Source: JBBSAT01 sp046351235
GTDB lineage: Bacteria > Myxococcota_A > Polyangia > Polyangiales > Sandaracinaceae
Direction of reading: 5' to 3'
NCBI GenBank assembly: GCA_046351235.1
Contig: JAXLYV010000001.1
Coordinates: 310,001 to 374,000, forward strand
DNA length: 64,000 bases
Below, piece by piece: positions 27,826-40,402 of the stretch. A model generated the notes under the pieces. That model was not told the DNA's origin. It made no database searches and saw only the letters and a program-made list of their open reading frames with translations. Made by a program: the position numbers and the translations under genes. The stretch's first letter is position 1. Every line of letters starts with the position of its first letter.

Positions 27826-28521
27826 TTGAGCCTTCGCTTCGGACTCCTGCAGGTGGTGCTCGGCACCGGGCTCACGCTCGCGGCCTGGTACGTCTCGGGC
27901 CCCGCGTGGATCGTGGCGTGGCCTGCGCTCGCGGTCACCGTGGTCGGCTTCGGATACCTCGGCCTCGGCCCGGGCGTGTTCGGCAAGCGAGCGGACGGCT
28001 CGCTCGCGCCGTTGAACTCCGTGGTGCTCTTCCCGTACCACGTCGCCGCGTGGCTGCGGCTGCGGCTCGATGCGCTGCGCGCGCGCGAAGACGCGTGGAA
28101 CGAGGTCGCGCCGGGCGTCTTCCTCGGGCGGCGTCTCACCACCGCGGACGAGCTGCCGCCGGGGACGGCCGCGGTCGTGGATCTGACCGCCGAGTTCCGC
28201 GCCATGCCGGGGATCGCGGGGCGCGACTACCGGGCGGTGCCCACCCTCGACACCGCCGCGCCGGAGTATGCGGCGTTCGCCGAGGCGGCGCGCTGGGCCG
28301 CGGCGCATGCGGGGCCCGTGTACGTGCACTGTGCGGCGGGCCATGGCCGGAGCGCGGCGCTCGCGGCCGGGATCCTCGTGCTGCGAGGGGCGGCGTCGAC
28401 GGTCGACGAGGCCGAGGCGCTCCTCCAGAAGGCGCGCCCGCTCGTGTACCTGCATCGCGCGCAGCGCCTCGTCGTCGAGCGTCTGATCGCCGACGAGGCC
28501 ACGCGCGCCACGCCGCGCTGA
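27826..28521 (+). CDS. membrane-anchored dual-specificity protein phosphatase
   Basis: This is a 231-aa protein. Residues ~5-45 form two membrane helices (LLQVVLGTGLTLAAWYV and VAWPALAVTVVGFGYLG). The C-terminal ~140 residues are a dual-specificity/tyrosine phosphatase domain, with the P-loop VHCAAGHGRSA carrying the catalytic Cys and Arg (HCxxGxxR). The upstream VAPGVFLGRRL and VDLTAEF match the beginning of DSP-like folds (the PTPMT1/ undecaprenyl-phosphatase-like shape). The TTG at 27826 is the only sensible start; it follows pepP by 16 bp, and a GGAG lies upstream. Targets could be phospholipid phosphates or proteins; the sequence does not decide. Confidence 0.85.
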   Translation: MSLRFGLLQVVLGTGLTLAAWYVSGPAWIVAWPALAVTVVGFGYLGLGPGVFGKRADGSLAPLNSVVLFPYHVAAWLRLRLDALRAREDAWNEVAPGVFLGRRLTTADELPPGTAAVVDLTAEFRAMPGIAGRDYRAVPTLDTAAPEYAAFAEAARWAAAHAGPVYVHCAAGHGRSAALAAGILVLRGAASTVDEAEALLQKARPLVYLHRAQRLVVERLIADEATRATPR

Positions 28522-28550
28522 GCTCCGTGCGCGACCGAAGGACGGGGCGA

Positions 28551-29798
28551 TCAGCGCTTGCGCTTCTTGGCGGCCGGCGCCGCCGCGGCCGCCGCGGGCT
28601 CGAGCAGGCGCGCGACGCGATCGAGGATCCGATCGGCGGTGGCGCGCTTGGGCAGCGTACCGAGCTTCTCCACGCCGGAGGCGTCGACGAAGAAGATCTC
28701 GCTCGCGTCGCCCTCGAACGCGACCGAGGCGTGGTTGGCCACGATGAGGTCGGCGCCCTTCTGGGTGAGCTTGCGCTTGGCCGCGCCGAGCAGGTCCTCG
28801 GTCTCGACGGCGAAGCCCACGAGCAGCGGCCGGGCCGAGCGGCTCGCCTTCCGATCGGCGCCCAGCGTCGCGAGGATGTCGGGGTTGCGGACCAGCTCGA
28901 CCGTGCGCGCCTGATCGCCCTTGTCCTTCTTCTTCATCTTCTGCGACGCGATCTCGCGCGGGCGATAGTCGGCCACGGCGGCCGCCATGATCACCGCGTC
29001 CGCGCCGTCGTCGTCGCCGAGGCGCAGCTCGATCGCGTCCTGCATCTCGAGCGCCGTCTTCACGCGCACGAGCTCGACGCCGGGCGGCGCCGGGATGGAC
29101 ACGGGCCCGCTCACGAGCACGACGCGGGCGCCGCGATCGGCCGCGCGCTCGGCGATGGCGTAGCCCATCTTCCCGCTCGAGCGATTGCCGACGAAGCGCA
29201 CGGGATCGATCGGCTCGTGCGTCGGCCCGGCCGAGACGAGGATCTTGGTGCCGGCGAGGTCCTTGCCCGAGAGCATGCTCATCGCGACGCGCGCGATGTC
29301 CTCGGGCTCGCTCATGCGGCCGGCGCCTTCTTCACCGCTCGCGAGCGCGCCGTGCACGGGCCCCACGAAGGTCACGTCGCGCGCGCGCAGGGTCTCGACG
29401 TTCTCTTGGGTCGCCGCGTGCTCCCACATCCGCGTGTGCATCGCGGGCGCCACGACGACGGGGCTGCGCGCGCAGAGGAGCGTCGCGCTCACCACGTCGT
29501 CGGCGAGGCCGTGCGCCATCTTCGCGAGCACGTTCGCCGTGGCAGGCGCCACGAGGAGCAGGTCGGCCCACGCTGCGAGGTCGACGTGGGGCTCGCCGCC
29601 CGCAGCGTCCCAGAGATCGGTGAGCGGCGCGGCGCCGAGCAGGCCGGAGAACGTCAGCGGGCCCACGAAGCGCTGGGCGCTCGCCGAGAGCGCCACGCGC
29701 ACCTCCGCGCCGCGGCGCACGAGCTCGCGCGCGAGAAAGGGAGCTTTGTAGGCGGCGATTCCGCCGGTCACGAGCAGGCCGATGCGAGGGGTCAACAC
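28551..29798 (-). CDS. coaBC: bifunctional phosphopantothenoylcysteine decarboxylase/synthase
   Basis: This is a protein of about 415 aa making 4'-phosphopantetheine for coenzyme A. The N-terminal CoaC flavodomain (~1-180) has GLLVTGGIAAYKA, VAPATANVLAKMAHG and APAMHTRMW. The C-terminal CoaB domain (~185-400) has VSAGPTHEPIDPVRFVGN, RSSGKMGYAIA, AAAVADYRP and LVGFAVETED. At the position of E. coli Cys158 the protein reads LASGEEGAGRM, so Ser replaces Cys. The C-terminus is an Ala/Lys tail. The GTG at 29798 was chosen because TACCAC lies seven bases upstream; the next codon, TTG, is an alternative start. Confidence 0.95.
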   Translation of the reverse strand: MLTPRIGLLVTGGIAAYKAPFLARELVRRGAEVRVALSASAQRFVGPLTFSGLLGAAPLTDLWDAAGGEPHVDLAAWADLLLVAPATANVLAKMAHGLADDVVSATLLCARSPVVVAPAMHTRMWEHAATQENVETLRARDVTFVGPVHGALASGEEGAGRMSEPEDIARVAMSMLSGKDLAGTKILVSAGPTHEPIDPVRFVGNRSSGKMGYAIAERAADRGARVVLVSGPVSIPAPPGVELVRVKTALEMQDAIELRLGDDDGADAVIMAAAVADYRPREIASQKMKKKDKGDQARTVELVRNPDILATLGADRKASRSARPLLVGFAVETEDLLGAAKRKLTQKGADLIVANHASVAFEGDASEIFFVDASGVEKLGTLPKRATADRILDRVARLLEPAAAAAAPAAKKRKR

Positions 29799-29805
29799 GG
29801 CCGCG

Positions 29806-29811
29806 GTGGTA
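29806..29811 (-). promoter_or_regulatory. -10-like hexamer for coaBC
   Basis: On the minus strand TACCAC is followed by 7 nt and the GTG at 29798, the same spacing seen at other leaderless-type starts in this window. Confidence 0.4.
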
Positions 29812-29899
29812 GCACGCAGGCCGGCGGGGACCCTCGGCCCCTGAGAGGTCCCTCTCGGCAGGCGCGGGCCCGGGCGTCCTCGTCGTCGGGCGGCCGCGA

Positions 29900-31219
29900 T
29901 CAACGGGCCATCGGGTTCCAGAACTCGATCGGCACCGTGATCTCGATTTGCGCGCGGCCGACGAAGAGCCCGCTGGGCACGGGATCGAGCGGGAGCGATC
30001 GGTCGAGCGCGGTGCGCGCCGCCGTGTCGAGGTCCGTGAAGCCGCTCGAGCGGATGAGGCGCGGCGGCGCATCGAGCGAGCCGTCGCGGCGCACCACGAG
30101 GCGGAACACGCTCGTGCCCTGATCCATCGCGAGCTGCCGCGCGCGGGGGAACTCGAGCACACGATCGACGCGTTGGTGCAGCGCGCGCAGCCACTGCACG
30201 TAGCGCGGATCGTGCGTGTCGAGCGCGTCGAAGGGCCCGGGGCCGGAGCCCCGCGCGAGCGCGTGGCCACCCTCCCTCGCGCCGCCCCCGCTGCCGGTCG
30301 GGCCCTCGGCCGCGATGCCCCCGACGCCCTCGCCGACGCTCGCGCCCGAGCGCTCGGTCGCCTCCACGAGCGAGCGCGAGGGTGCCGTCGCGAGCTGCTC
30401 GCTCCGCTGATCGTCGCGTGGGCGGTCGCGCTCTTCGGTCGTCGTCGCCGCGGGCCCGAGGTCGACCTCGGGCCGTCCGTGCGCGACCGCCGCCGCCTCG
30501 CTCGCGCGCGTGCCCTCGCCCTCGAGGATCCCGGTGCCGGGCGAGTCCGCGACCGCGCCCGGTGCCGTCCTGCCTTCGAGGCCCGCGCGCGCGAGGCGCG
30601 GTGTGTCGCCGGTGCGCTCCGGGCTCGCGCCGCCGGCGGTCGCGGCATCCGGCGCGCGCGTGGCGCCTTCGGCCGCATCCGTGGCCGCGACGGGGCGGCG
30701 CTCGCGATGGGGGCCGTGCCCCGAGGCCAGGAACGGGTCGTCGTCGGGCGAGGGCGTCGCGCGCCGGTCTTCCCAGCTCGCGCGGTCGCGCGCGGTGTCG
30801 ATGCGCTGGGTCTGGCCGATGCCCGTGGCGTTCATCGTGGCGTCGGTGAGGGTGAGCGGCGCGTCGGTCGGCAAGAGCAGGAGCACGTGGCTCGCGCCGA
30901 TCCCGTCGCCGCCGCGCCCGCGGTCGTCGGCGTCGACGTTCTGGATGGACGTCGCGCCGCCCGGAGTGGCCTGCGCGGCCGGGGTGTCGCGGAGCGCGGC
31001 GCCCACCAGGTCCTCCGTGGTCCCGTCGCCCGCCGTGAGGTCGACCTCGACCACGACCGGCTCGCGGGCGGCCGCGGGGGAGGGCGCGAAGGCGGGCACG
31101 ATGGAGACGGCGCCCACGTGCACCAGAAGAGAGAGGAGCGCGAAGCTCGCGTAGGCGCGCGTCAGGTCGCGCTCACCCGGCGTGCGGCGACGTGGCGTAC
31201 GACGCGCTCGGGGCTCCAT
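29900..31219 (-). CDS. TonB-like energy transducer with long disordered middle
   Basis: This is a protein of about 439 aa. A basic N-terminus is followed by one membrane helix (~25-50, SFALLSLLVHVGAVSIV). About 250 residues of Gly/Ala/Asp/Arg-rich disorder span the periplasm. The last ~110 residues are a TonB C-terminal domain: LRALHQRVDRVLEFP, TSVFRLVVRRDGSL, RSSGFTDLDTAARTAL and VPIEFWNP. It would couple the proton-motive force to outer-membrane processes. No exbB or exbD is nearby. The ATG at 31219 has TACAGT seven bases upstream (leaderless type), and a GGAGG that directly abuts the ATG, too close to act as a ribosome site. It is divergent from the VanW gene. Confidence 0.85.
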   Translation of the reverse strand: MEPRARRTPRRRTPGERDLTRAYASFALLSLLVHVGAVSIVPAFAPSPAAAREPVVVEVDLTAGDGTTEDLVGAALRDTPAAQATPGGATSIQNVDADDRGRGGDGIGASHVLLLLPTDAPLTLTDATMNATGIGQTQRIDTARDRASWEDRRATPSPDDDPFLASGHGPHRERRPVAATDAAEGATRAPDAATAGGASPERTGDTPRLARAGLEGRTAPGAVADSPGTGILEGEGTRASEAAAVAHGRPEVDLGPAATTTEERDRPRDDQRSEQLATAPSRSLVEATERSGASVGEGVGGIAAEGPTGSGGGAREGGHALARGSGPGPFDALDTHDPRYVQWLRALHQRVDRVLEFPRARQLAMDQGTSVFRLVVRRDGSLDAPPRLIRSSGFTDLDTAARTALDRSLPLDPVPSGLFVGRAQIEITVPIEFWNPMAR

Positions 31220-31226
31220 CCTCCGT

Positions 31227-31232
31227 ACTGTA
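31227..31232 (-). promoter_or_regulatory. -10-like hexamer for the TonB-like gene
   Basis: On the minus strand TACAGT is followed by 7 nt (ACGGAGG) and the ATG at 31219. Confidence 0.55.
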
Positions 31233-31269
31233 CCCTGCGGGCTCGCCGGGTTCCCGCCGGGGGGCCGTT

Positions 31270-32829
31270 TTGTTGACTGACAGACCGGGCGGTGTCGAAC
31301 CTCCGGGCGTGTCGTCGTCGGTCCCCGCTCGTGCGCGCAAGATCGCGTCCCTGTTGGCCTTCGCGCTGGCCCTCGGGCTCGGCGCGCATGCCGGGGCGCG
31401 GAGCCGCGAGGCGAGCGTTCCGCGCGCGGCCGGGCCCGCGCCGCGGGTCGAGGTCGCCGGCGAGACCGTCCCGCCAGCAGGGAGCCCGAGCGAGCTCGCG
31501 CACACCCTCGCAGCGCGTTGGGCAGAGGCACCGCTCACGCTCGTCGTCGGCGAGACCCGCCTCGAGGGGACGCGCGGCTCGCTCGGCGGTCGCATCGACG
31601 AGGAGCGGCTCGCCGCCCGCATCGCGCGCGCTCTCGACGCGGGCTCTCTCTCGGCGCGCTACCACGCTTCTCATCACGGCGCGGCACCGCTCGACGTGCC
31701 GCTCGACCCGACGCTCGATGCGAGCGCGCTCCTCACGCGTCTGGACGAGCTGCGCGAGGCCGTCGACGCCGCTCCGCGCGAGGCGCGCATCGATCCGCGC
31801 AGCGGGCGCGTGACGCGCGAGCGCATGGGACGCCGCCTCGACGTGCACGCCACGCTCGATCGCGTGGAGGAGGCGCTCGCCGCCGGGGCCTCGTCGGTCG
31901 ACGCGGTGCTCGTGACGACCGCGCCGCATCACACGGCCGCCGAGCTCGAGGCGGTGCGCATCGACGCGCTCCTCGGCGCCTACGAGACGCACTATTCGTC
32001 GCTCGAAGAGGCGGCGAACCGCACGTTCAACCTCCGCGTCGCCGCGATGCACGTCGACGGCACGGTGCTGATGCCGGGCGAGGAGCTCGTCTTCGACGAC
32101 GTCGTGGGCGAGCGCAGCGAGGTGAACGGCTTCCGCCCCGCGCCTCAGATCGCCGCGGGCGAGGTGGTCGACGGCGTCGGCGGCGGCACCTGTCAGGTCG
32201 CCGGGACCCTGCACGCGGCCGCGCTCTTCGCGGGGCTGCCGATCACCGAGCGTCATCCGCACAGCCGTCCGAGCGCGTACCTGTGGATGGGCCTCGACGC
32301 AATGGTGACGTACGGGGGCATGGGCCTGCGCTTCCGCAACGATCACCCGTTCCCCATCGTCATCGGCATGACCATGGAGGCCGGCGTGCTGCGCGCCGAG
32401 ATCCGCGGCGCCCGCGCGCAGCGGCTCGTGACCTTCGCGCGACGGATCGACGAGACGCTCCCGTTCCGCGTGCGCGAAGAGAACGATCCTGCGCTCCCGA
32501 TGGGGGTTCGCGTGCTGCGGCAGCGCGGCGTGCCGGGCTTCCGCATCACGCGCTACCGCACCGTGCGCGACGTCGAGCACAACCAGGCGTTCCGCGAGCG
32601 CGACGAGAGCAGCTACCCGCCGACGGAGGAGATCTGGCGCGTCGGGACCGGCGCGCCGCCGCCCGAGGGCTACGTCCCGGAGGCCGGCGACTCGCACCCG
32701 GAGTACCTCGCCGATACCTATCTCTCGGCGACCGAGGGGCCGGGCACGCACGACGCGCTGGACGTCGTGCGCACCGGCGGCCCGACCGCGCAGCCGGGCT
32801 GGACGCGGGCGCTCGCCCAGGAGCGTTGA
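31270..32829 (+). CDS. VanW family protein with export signal
   Basis: This is a protein of about 519 aa. An N-terminal basic stretch and hydrophobic segment (KIASLLAFALALGLGAHA) act as signal or anchor. Residues ~70-230 resemble the putative peptidoglycan-binding domain that usually precedes VanW. The VanW domain itself (~235-400) has TFNLRVAAMHVDGTVLMPGE, GGGTCQVAGTLHAAALFAG, ERHPHSRPSAYL and FRNDHPFPIVI. The function of VanW proteins is not settled; cell-envelope roles are likely. Start choice is uncertain: TTG at 31270 follows a GGGG run, TTG at 31273 and GTG at 31309 are alternatives. Confidence 0.9.
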   Translation: MLTDRPGGVEPPGVSSSVPARARKIASLLAFALALGLGAHAGARSREASVPRAAGPAPRVEVAGETVPPAGSPSELAHTLAARWAEAPLTLVVGETRLEGTRGSLGGRIDEERLAARIARALDAGSLSARYHASHHGAAPLDVPLDPTLDASALLTRLDELREAVDAAPREARIDPRSGRVTRERMGRRLDVHATLDRVEEALAAGASSVDAVLVTTAPHHTAAELEAVRIDALLGAYETHYSSLEEAANRTFNLRVAAMHVDGTVLMPGEELVFDDVVGERSEVNGFRPAPQIAAGEVVDGVGGGTCQVAGTLHAAALFAGLPITERHPHSRPSAYLWMGLDAMVTYGGMGLRFRNDHPFPIVIGMTMEAGVLRAEIRGARAQRLVTFARRIDETLPFRVREENDPALPMGVRVLRQRGVPGFRITRYRTVRDVEHNQAFRERDESSYPPTEEIWRVGTGAPPPEGYVPEAGDSHPEYLADTYLSATEGPGTHDALDVVRTGGPTAQPGWTRALAQER

Positions 32830-32883
32830 GGCATCGACGCCCCACCCCTCGTCGCGCTAGCGTATGCGCAGACGGGGGCGTGA

Positions 32884-37158
<4,275 letters not shown>

Positions 37159-37179
37159 CGCGGCGGGGCTGAAGCGCAT

Positions 37180-37209
37180 GGTGCCGAGGCCCCTCGAGGG
37201 CCCGGCACC
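37180..37209. terminator. stem-loop between convergent genes
   Basis: A 12-bp stem with one bulged A (GGTGCC-G-GGCCC pairing with GGGCCC-GGCACC) and loop CTCGA lies between the MopE-repeat gene and the GAF gene. It could terminate both transcripts; no U-tract. Confidence 0.6.
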
Positions 37210-37239
37210 GCGGCGGCGGCGGCGTGTGCCGTGGCTCGC

Positions 37240-39582
37240 TCAGCCGCGTGCGAGCTTCGGGTTCTTGGTCGACGACGTCGACGGCCGGTCGGCGGCCATC
37301 TTCGTCTGCAGCAGGAACTCGCCGAGGCGGCTCGCGATGTAGGCGATGAGGTTCGCGTCGCTCTGCGAGTACTGGAGGTCGCCCGTGCGGTTCAGCAGCT
37401 GCACGAGCGCGAGCAGGCGGCCCTGCGCGGCCACCGGCATGAGGAGCGCGTTGTGGAGGTCGAGGCCGACCCGGCCGTCGATGCCCGGATCGAAGCGCGG
37501 GTCGCTCGCGATCTCGGTGAGGGCGAGCGGCTGCGTCCAGTCGTTGAGCGCGACCCCGATCAGGCCGACGTTCGTCGGGATGGCGTCGCCCTTGCGGACG
37601 TCGGCGCCGGGGCCGTTGGTCGCGACGAAGCGCAGCTCGTGCGAGTTGATGTCGTAGAGCGCGATGCTGATCGCCTCGGACGGGATGAGATCGCCCATGA
37701 GACGCATCGCGAACTCGACGCCCTCGAAGGCGCTCGTGAGGAAGAAGAGGTCCTGAAGGCCCTCGAACGCGTCGGCGAGGCGATCATCGGCGAGGCCCGC
37801 GCCGGGCGTGGCCTTCCGGGTGCGCTTGGACGAGCCCGTCGCGCTGGTGAGCGGCGCGGCGGCGGCAGGATGCGCGGGCAAGGTGGCGGGGATCGGCGCT
37901 GCGGCGGGGATCGGCGCTGCGGCGGGGATCGGCGCTGCGGCGGCGGCCGCCGCGACCGGTGCGGGAGGAGGCGCCGGCTTCGGCGGCTCGGGCGCGAGCA
38001 GCGCGGGGTCGACGATGATCGAGGAGGACTCCGCGACCGGCGGCGCGGCGGGCGGAGCGGACGGCGTGGGTGCGGCCACTGCGGCGGGAGCGAGCGCGGC
38101 AGGCGTGGGCGCAGCGAGGGCGGCCGGCGCGGGCGGCGCGACGGGTGCGGGCGCGGTGACGGCTGCCGGCGGAGCCGAGGGCGGCGACGCGGCGGGCGGC
38201 GGCGCGGAGGGCGTCGCTAGCCCGGACGGCGGCGCGATGGACGGGGCGGGCACGGGCCCGCCCGGCATCGACACGCGCGCAGGCGCCGAGATCTCGGGCT
38301 CACCGCGCCAGTCCTTCCACTGGAGCGCGAGGATCGGTGGGCGCGTGGGCTGCCCCGACCAGCGATGATCGAAGAGCGCCATCTTCACGAGCTTGCCCTT
38401 GGGGCGCTTGGCGAGCTCTTCGCGGAGCGCGGCGAAGCGACGACGCAGCAGCATCTCGGCGGTGTCGTCGTCCGTCCCGGCCGGCGCGAGGTAGTGGCGC
38501 TCGCGGTACACGAGCGGCGACTCCTTCGTGGGCTCCGCGTCGCGCGAGTGCAGCAGCTCGAGGCCGTCCTCCGTGGCGGGCGCGGCGGGCGGCGTGGACG
38601 CGATCGGCGCGGCGGCCGGCGGTGGCGTGGACGCGATCGGCGCGGCGGCCGGCGGTGGCGTGGACGCGACGGCCGGCGCTGCCGCTGGCGCGACGGGCGC
38701 GCTCGCGGGAACGGCGGGCGCAGGGGCCGCGGCCGTCGGCACCGGTGCAGCTCCGGCGGGCGCCGCGGCAGGCGGTGCGGCAGCGGCGACCGCCTGCTGC
38801 ACGGCCTTCATGGCGTCGGGCGGCAGGTACGCCATCGTCTGGCGCATCGCCTTCTTGGCCGGTGCCGCCGCGGGCATCACGGACGACGGCGGCGGGACGG
38901 AGGGGCCCTTCGGCGTCGTCGGCGAAGGAGCGGCCGCTGCCGGGGGCGGTACCGAGACCGGCTTCGGGCTCGGCGCGCTCGCGATCGGGGCGACGGGCGC
39001 CGCGCCGGCGACGGCCGCCGCCGCGGCACGCACCTCTTCCGTCGAGTACGAGACGGTCCGATTCAGCGGCGATGCGGATGGTGACGCGACGCTCGGTGCA
39101 GCGGCGCTCGACGCGGCGACGCTCGACACGGCAACGCTCGGTGCAGCGGCGGCCGCCGGAGCCGCGCTCGCCGAAGCCGCGCTGGGCACACCGACCGCGA
39201 CCGGGGCTGGGGGCCCGAGCGGACCGTGCTGCGACGGCATGTAGGCCATCGTCTGCGCCTTCTGCTTCTTCGTCAGGGGCGCGCTCGGCGCGGGCGACGG
39301 GGCAGGCTGCGGCTGCGGCTGCGGCTGCGGCGCGGGCGGCACGATCGACGCCGCCGTGACCGCCAGCACGTAGCGCCGCCGCGCGACACCGTCCGTGATC
39401 GTCGCGGTCCCGTCCGGCGCGATCTGGCAGCTCGCGCCCGGCGGCACGCCGCCGCGCTCGCCGATCTGCGCCCGGGCGCGCGTCAGCGCCGTCATCCAAT
39501 CGCCCGCCTCGACCGCTACCTCGTGCAACGAGGTCGCCTGGCCGAGCTCACTCACCACGAGCTTCCAGCGTTTTTGGCTCAC
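37240..39582 (-). CDS. GAF-domain protein with long Ala/Pro linkers and repeated TMAY motifs
   Basis: This is a soluble protein of about 780 aa. The first ~90 residues form a small domain (KRWKLVVSELGQATSLHEV, GDWMTALTRARAQIGERGG). A second block at ~390-450 reads RERHYLAP...MLLRRRFAALREEL and FDHRWSGQP. Between and after them are Ala/Pro-rich disordered linkers. These carry the motif QTMAYMPS or QTMAYLPP twice, plus RTVSYSTEE, which look like kinase sites. The C-terminal ~180 residues are a GAF domain (DAFEGLQDLFFLTSAFEGVEF, ALYDINSHELRFVAT, LHNALLMPVAAQGRLLALVQLLNR). The GTG start is the likeliest initiation codon; an AAGGAGGT lies ~18 nt upstream, rather far. Its 5' end faces the response-regulator gene. 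Confidence 0.8.
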   Translation of the reverse strand: MSQKRWKLVVSELGQATSLHEVAVEAGDWMTALTRARAQIGERGGVPPGASCQIAPDGTATITDGVARRRYVLAVTAASIVPPAPQPQPQPQPAPSPAPSAPLTKKQKAQTMAYMPSQHGPLGPPAPVAVGVPSAASASAAPAAAAAPSVAVSSVAASSAAAPSVASPSASPLNRTVSYSTEEVRAAAAAVAGAAPVAPIASAPSPKPVSVPPPAAAAPSPTTPKGPSVPPPSSVMPAAAPAKKAMRQTMAYLPPDAMKAVQQAVAAAAPPAAAPAGAAPVPTAAAPAPAVPASAPVAPAAAPAVASTPPPAAAPIASTPPPAAAPIASTPPAAPATEDGLELLHSRDAEPTKESPLVYRERHYLAPAGTDDDTAEMLLRRRFAALREELAKRPKGKLVKMALFDHRWSGQPTRPPILALQWKDWRGEPEISAPARVSMPGGPVPAPSIAPPSGLATPSAPPPAASPPSAPPAAVTAPAPVAPPAPAALAAPTPAALAPAAVAAPTPSAPPAAPPVAESSSIIVDPALLAPEPPKPAPPPAPVAAAAAAAPIPAAAPIPAAAPIPATLPAHPAAAAPLTSATGSSKRTRKATPGAGLADDRLADAFEGLQDLFFLTSAFEGVEFAMRLMGDLIPSEAISIALYDINSHELRFVATNGPGADVRKGDAIPTNVGLIGVALNDWTQPLALTEIASDPRFDPGIDGRVGLDLHNALLMPVAAQGRLLALVQLLNRTGDLQYSQSDANLIAYIASRLGEFLLQTKMAADRPSTSSTKNPKLARG

Positions 39583-39718
39583 GGGGGCGCGTCCGTCCGG
39601 ACCTCCTTCTACGGGCCAACGTGACACTGCGTCAAGCGACCTCTGCCCTTCGGACCGGGGGCCTCGCCTCGCTCGCGTTGCGCGCGCGGCGTGGCGTCGT
39701 ACATCGCGGCGGCGCCCC

Positions 39719-40402
39719 ATGTGGATCCTCGTCGTCGCCAGTCCTCAGCTCGTGGACCGACCCGAAGGCGGGCTCACGGTGCTCCGCGAGCTCGGCTGCC
39801 GCGTGCGTGCCGCCGATCTCTGGGATCCCCTCGAGCAGGACGACGCGCTCTCCAAAGACCCGCCCGCGGCCGTCCTCGTCGAGGTGCTCGACCAGATCGA
39901 GGCCGGCCGGGCCGCGCTCGCCCGCTTGCGCCGCGCGCCCGCGCTCGCCGACGTGCCCATGCTGGCGGCCGTCAGCGTGCCCGCGCTCCAGCGCCTCACC
40001 CACGAGGACGCGTTCGACGACATCGTCCTCGTGCCCTACGTGCCGGTCGAGCTCTACGTGCGCATCCGCCGCGTGGAGTGGCGCTCGAGCGAGTTCTCCG
40101 ACACCGACACGCTCAAGCTCGGGCCGCTCGTGATCGACTGCGCTGCGCACGAGGTCCGCGTCGATGGGCGCAGCGTGACGCTGACGCACCAGGAGTACGC
40201 GCTCGTCGAGTTCCTCACCCGCAATCGCGGCCGCGTGTTCTCGCGCCAGCAGCTGCTCGAGCGCGTGTGGGGCGTCGACTACTACGGCGGCTCGCGCACG
40301 GTGGACATCCACGTCCGGCGCCTTCGCATGAAGCTGGCCCAGGGCGCCGACGCGCTCGAGACGGTGCGCGGCGTCGGCTACAAGATGCGCGGCGCGCCGT
40401 GA
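39719..40402 (+). CDS. OmpR-type response regulator with degenerate receiver
   Basis: This is a 227-aa regulator. The C-terminal half is a typical winged-helix DNA-binding domain (KLGPLVIDCAAHEVRVDG, LTHQEYALVEFLTRNRGRVFS, VWGVDYYGGSRTVDIHVRRLR, VRGVGYKM). The N-terminal receiver has the right size and secondary-structure pattern. The acceptor Asp position reads AVLVEVL, and the conserved Lys near the end is replaced (VLVPYVPVEL), so normal phosphotransfer is unlikely. No sensor kinase lies beside it. The ATG at 39719 starts the receiver; the frame upstream is noise. The stop overlaps the pdxA start by 4 bp (GTGA), so translation is coupled. Confidence 0.88.
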   Translation: MWILVVASPQLVDRPEGGLTVLRELGCRVRAADLWDPLEQDDALSKDPPAAVLVEVLDQIEAGRAALARLRRAPALADVPMLAAVSVPALQRLTHEDAFDDIVLVPYVPVELYVRIRRVEWRSSEFSDTDTLKLGPLVIDCAAHEVRVDGRSVTLTHQEYALVEFLTRNRGRVFSRQQLLERVWGVDYYGGSRTVDIHVRRLRMKLAQGADALETVRGVGYKMRGAP

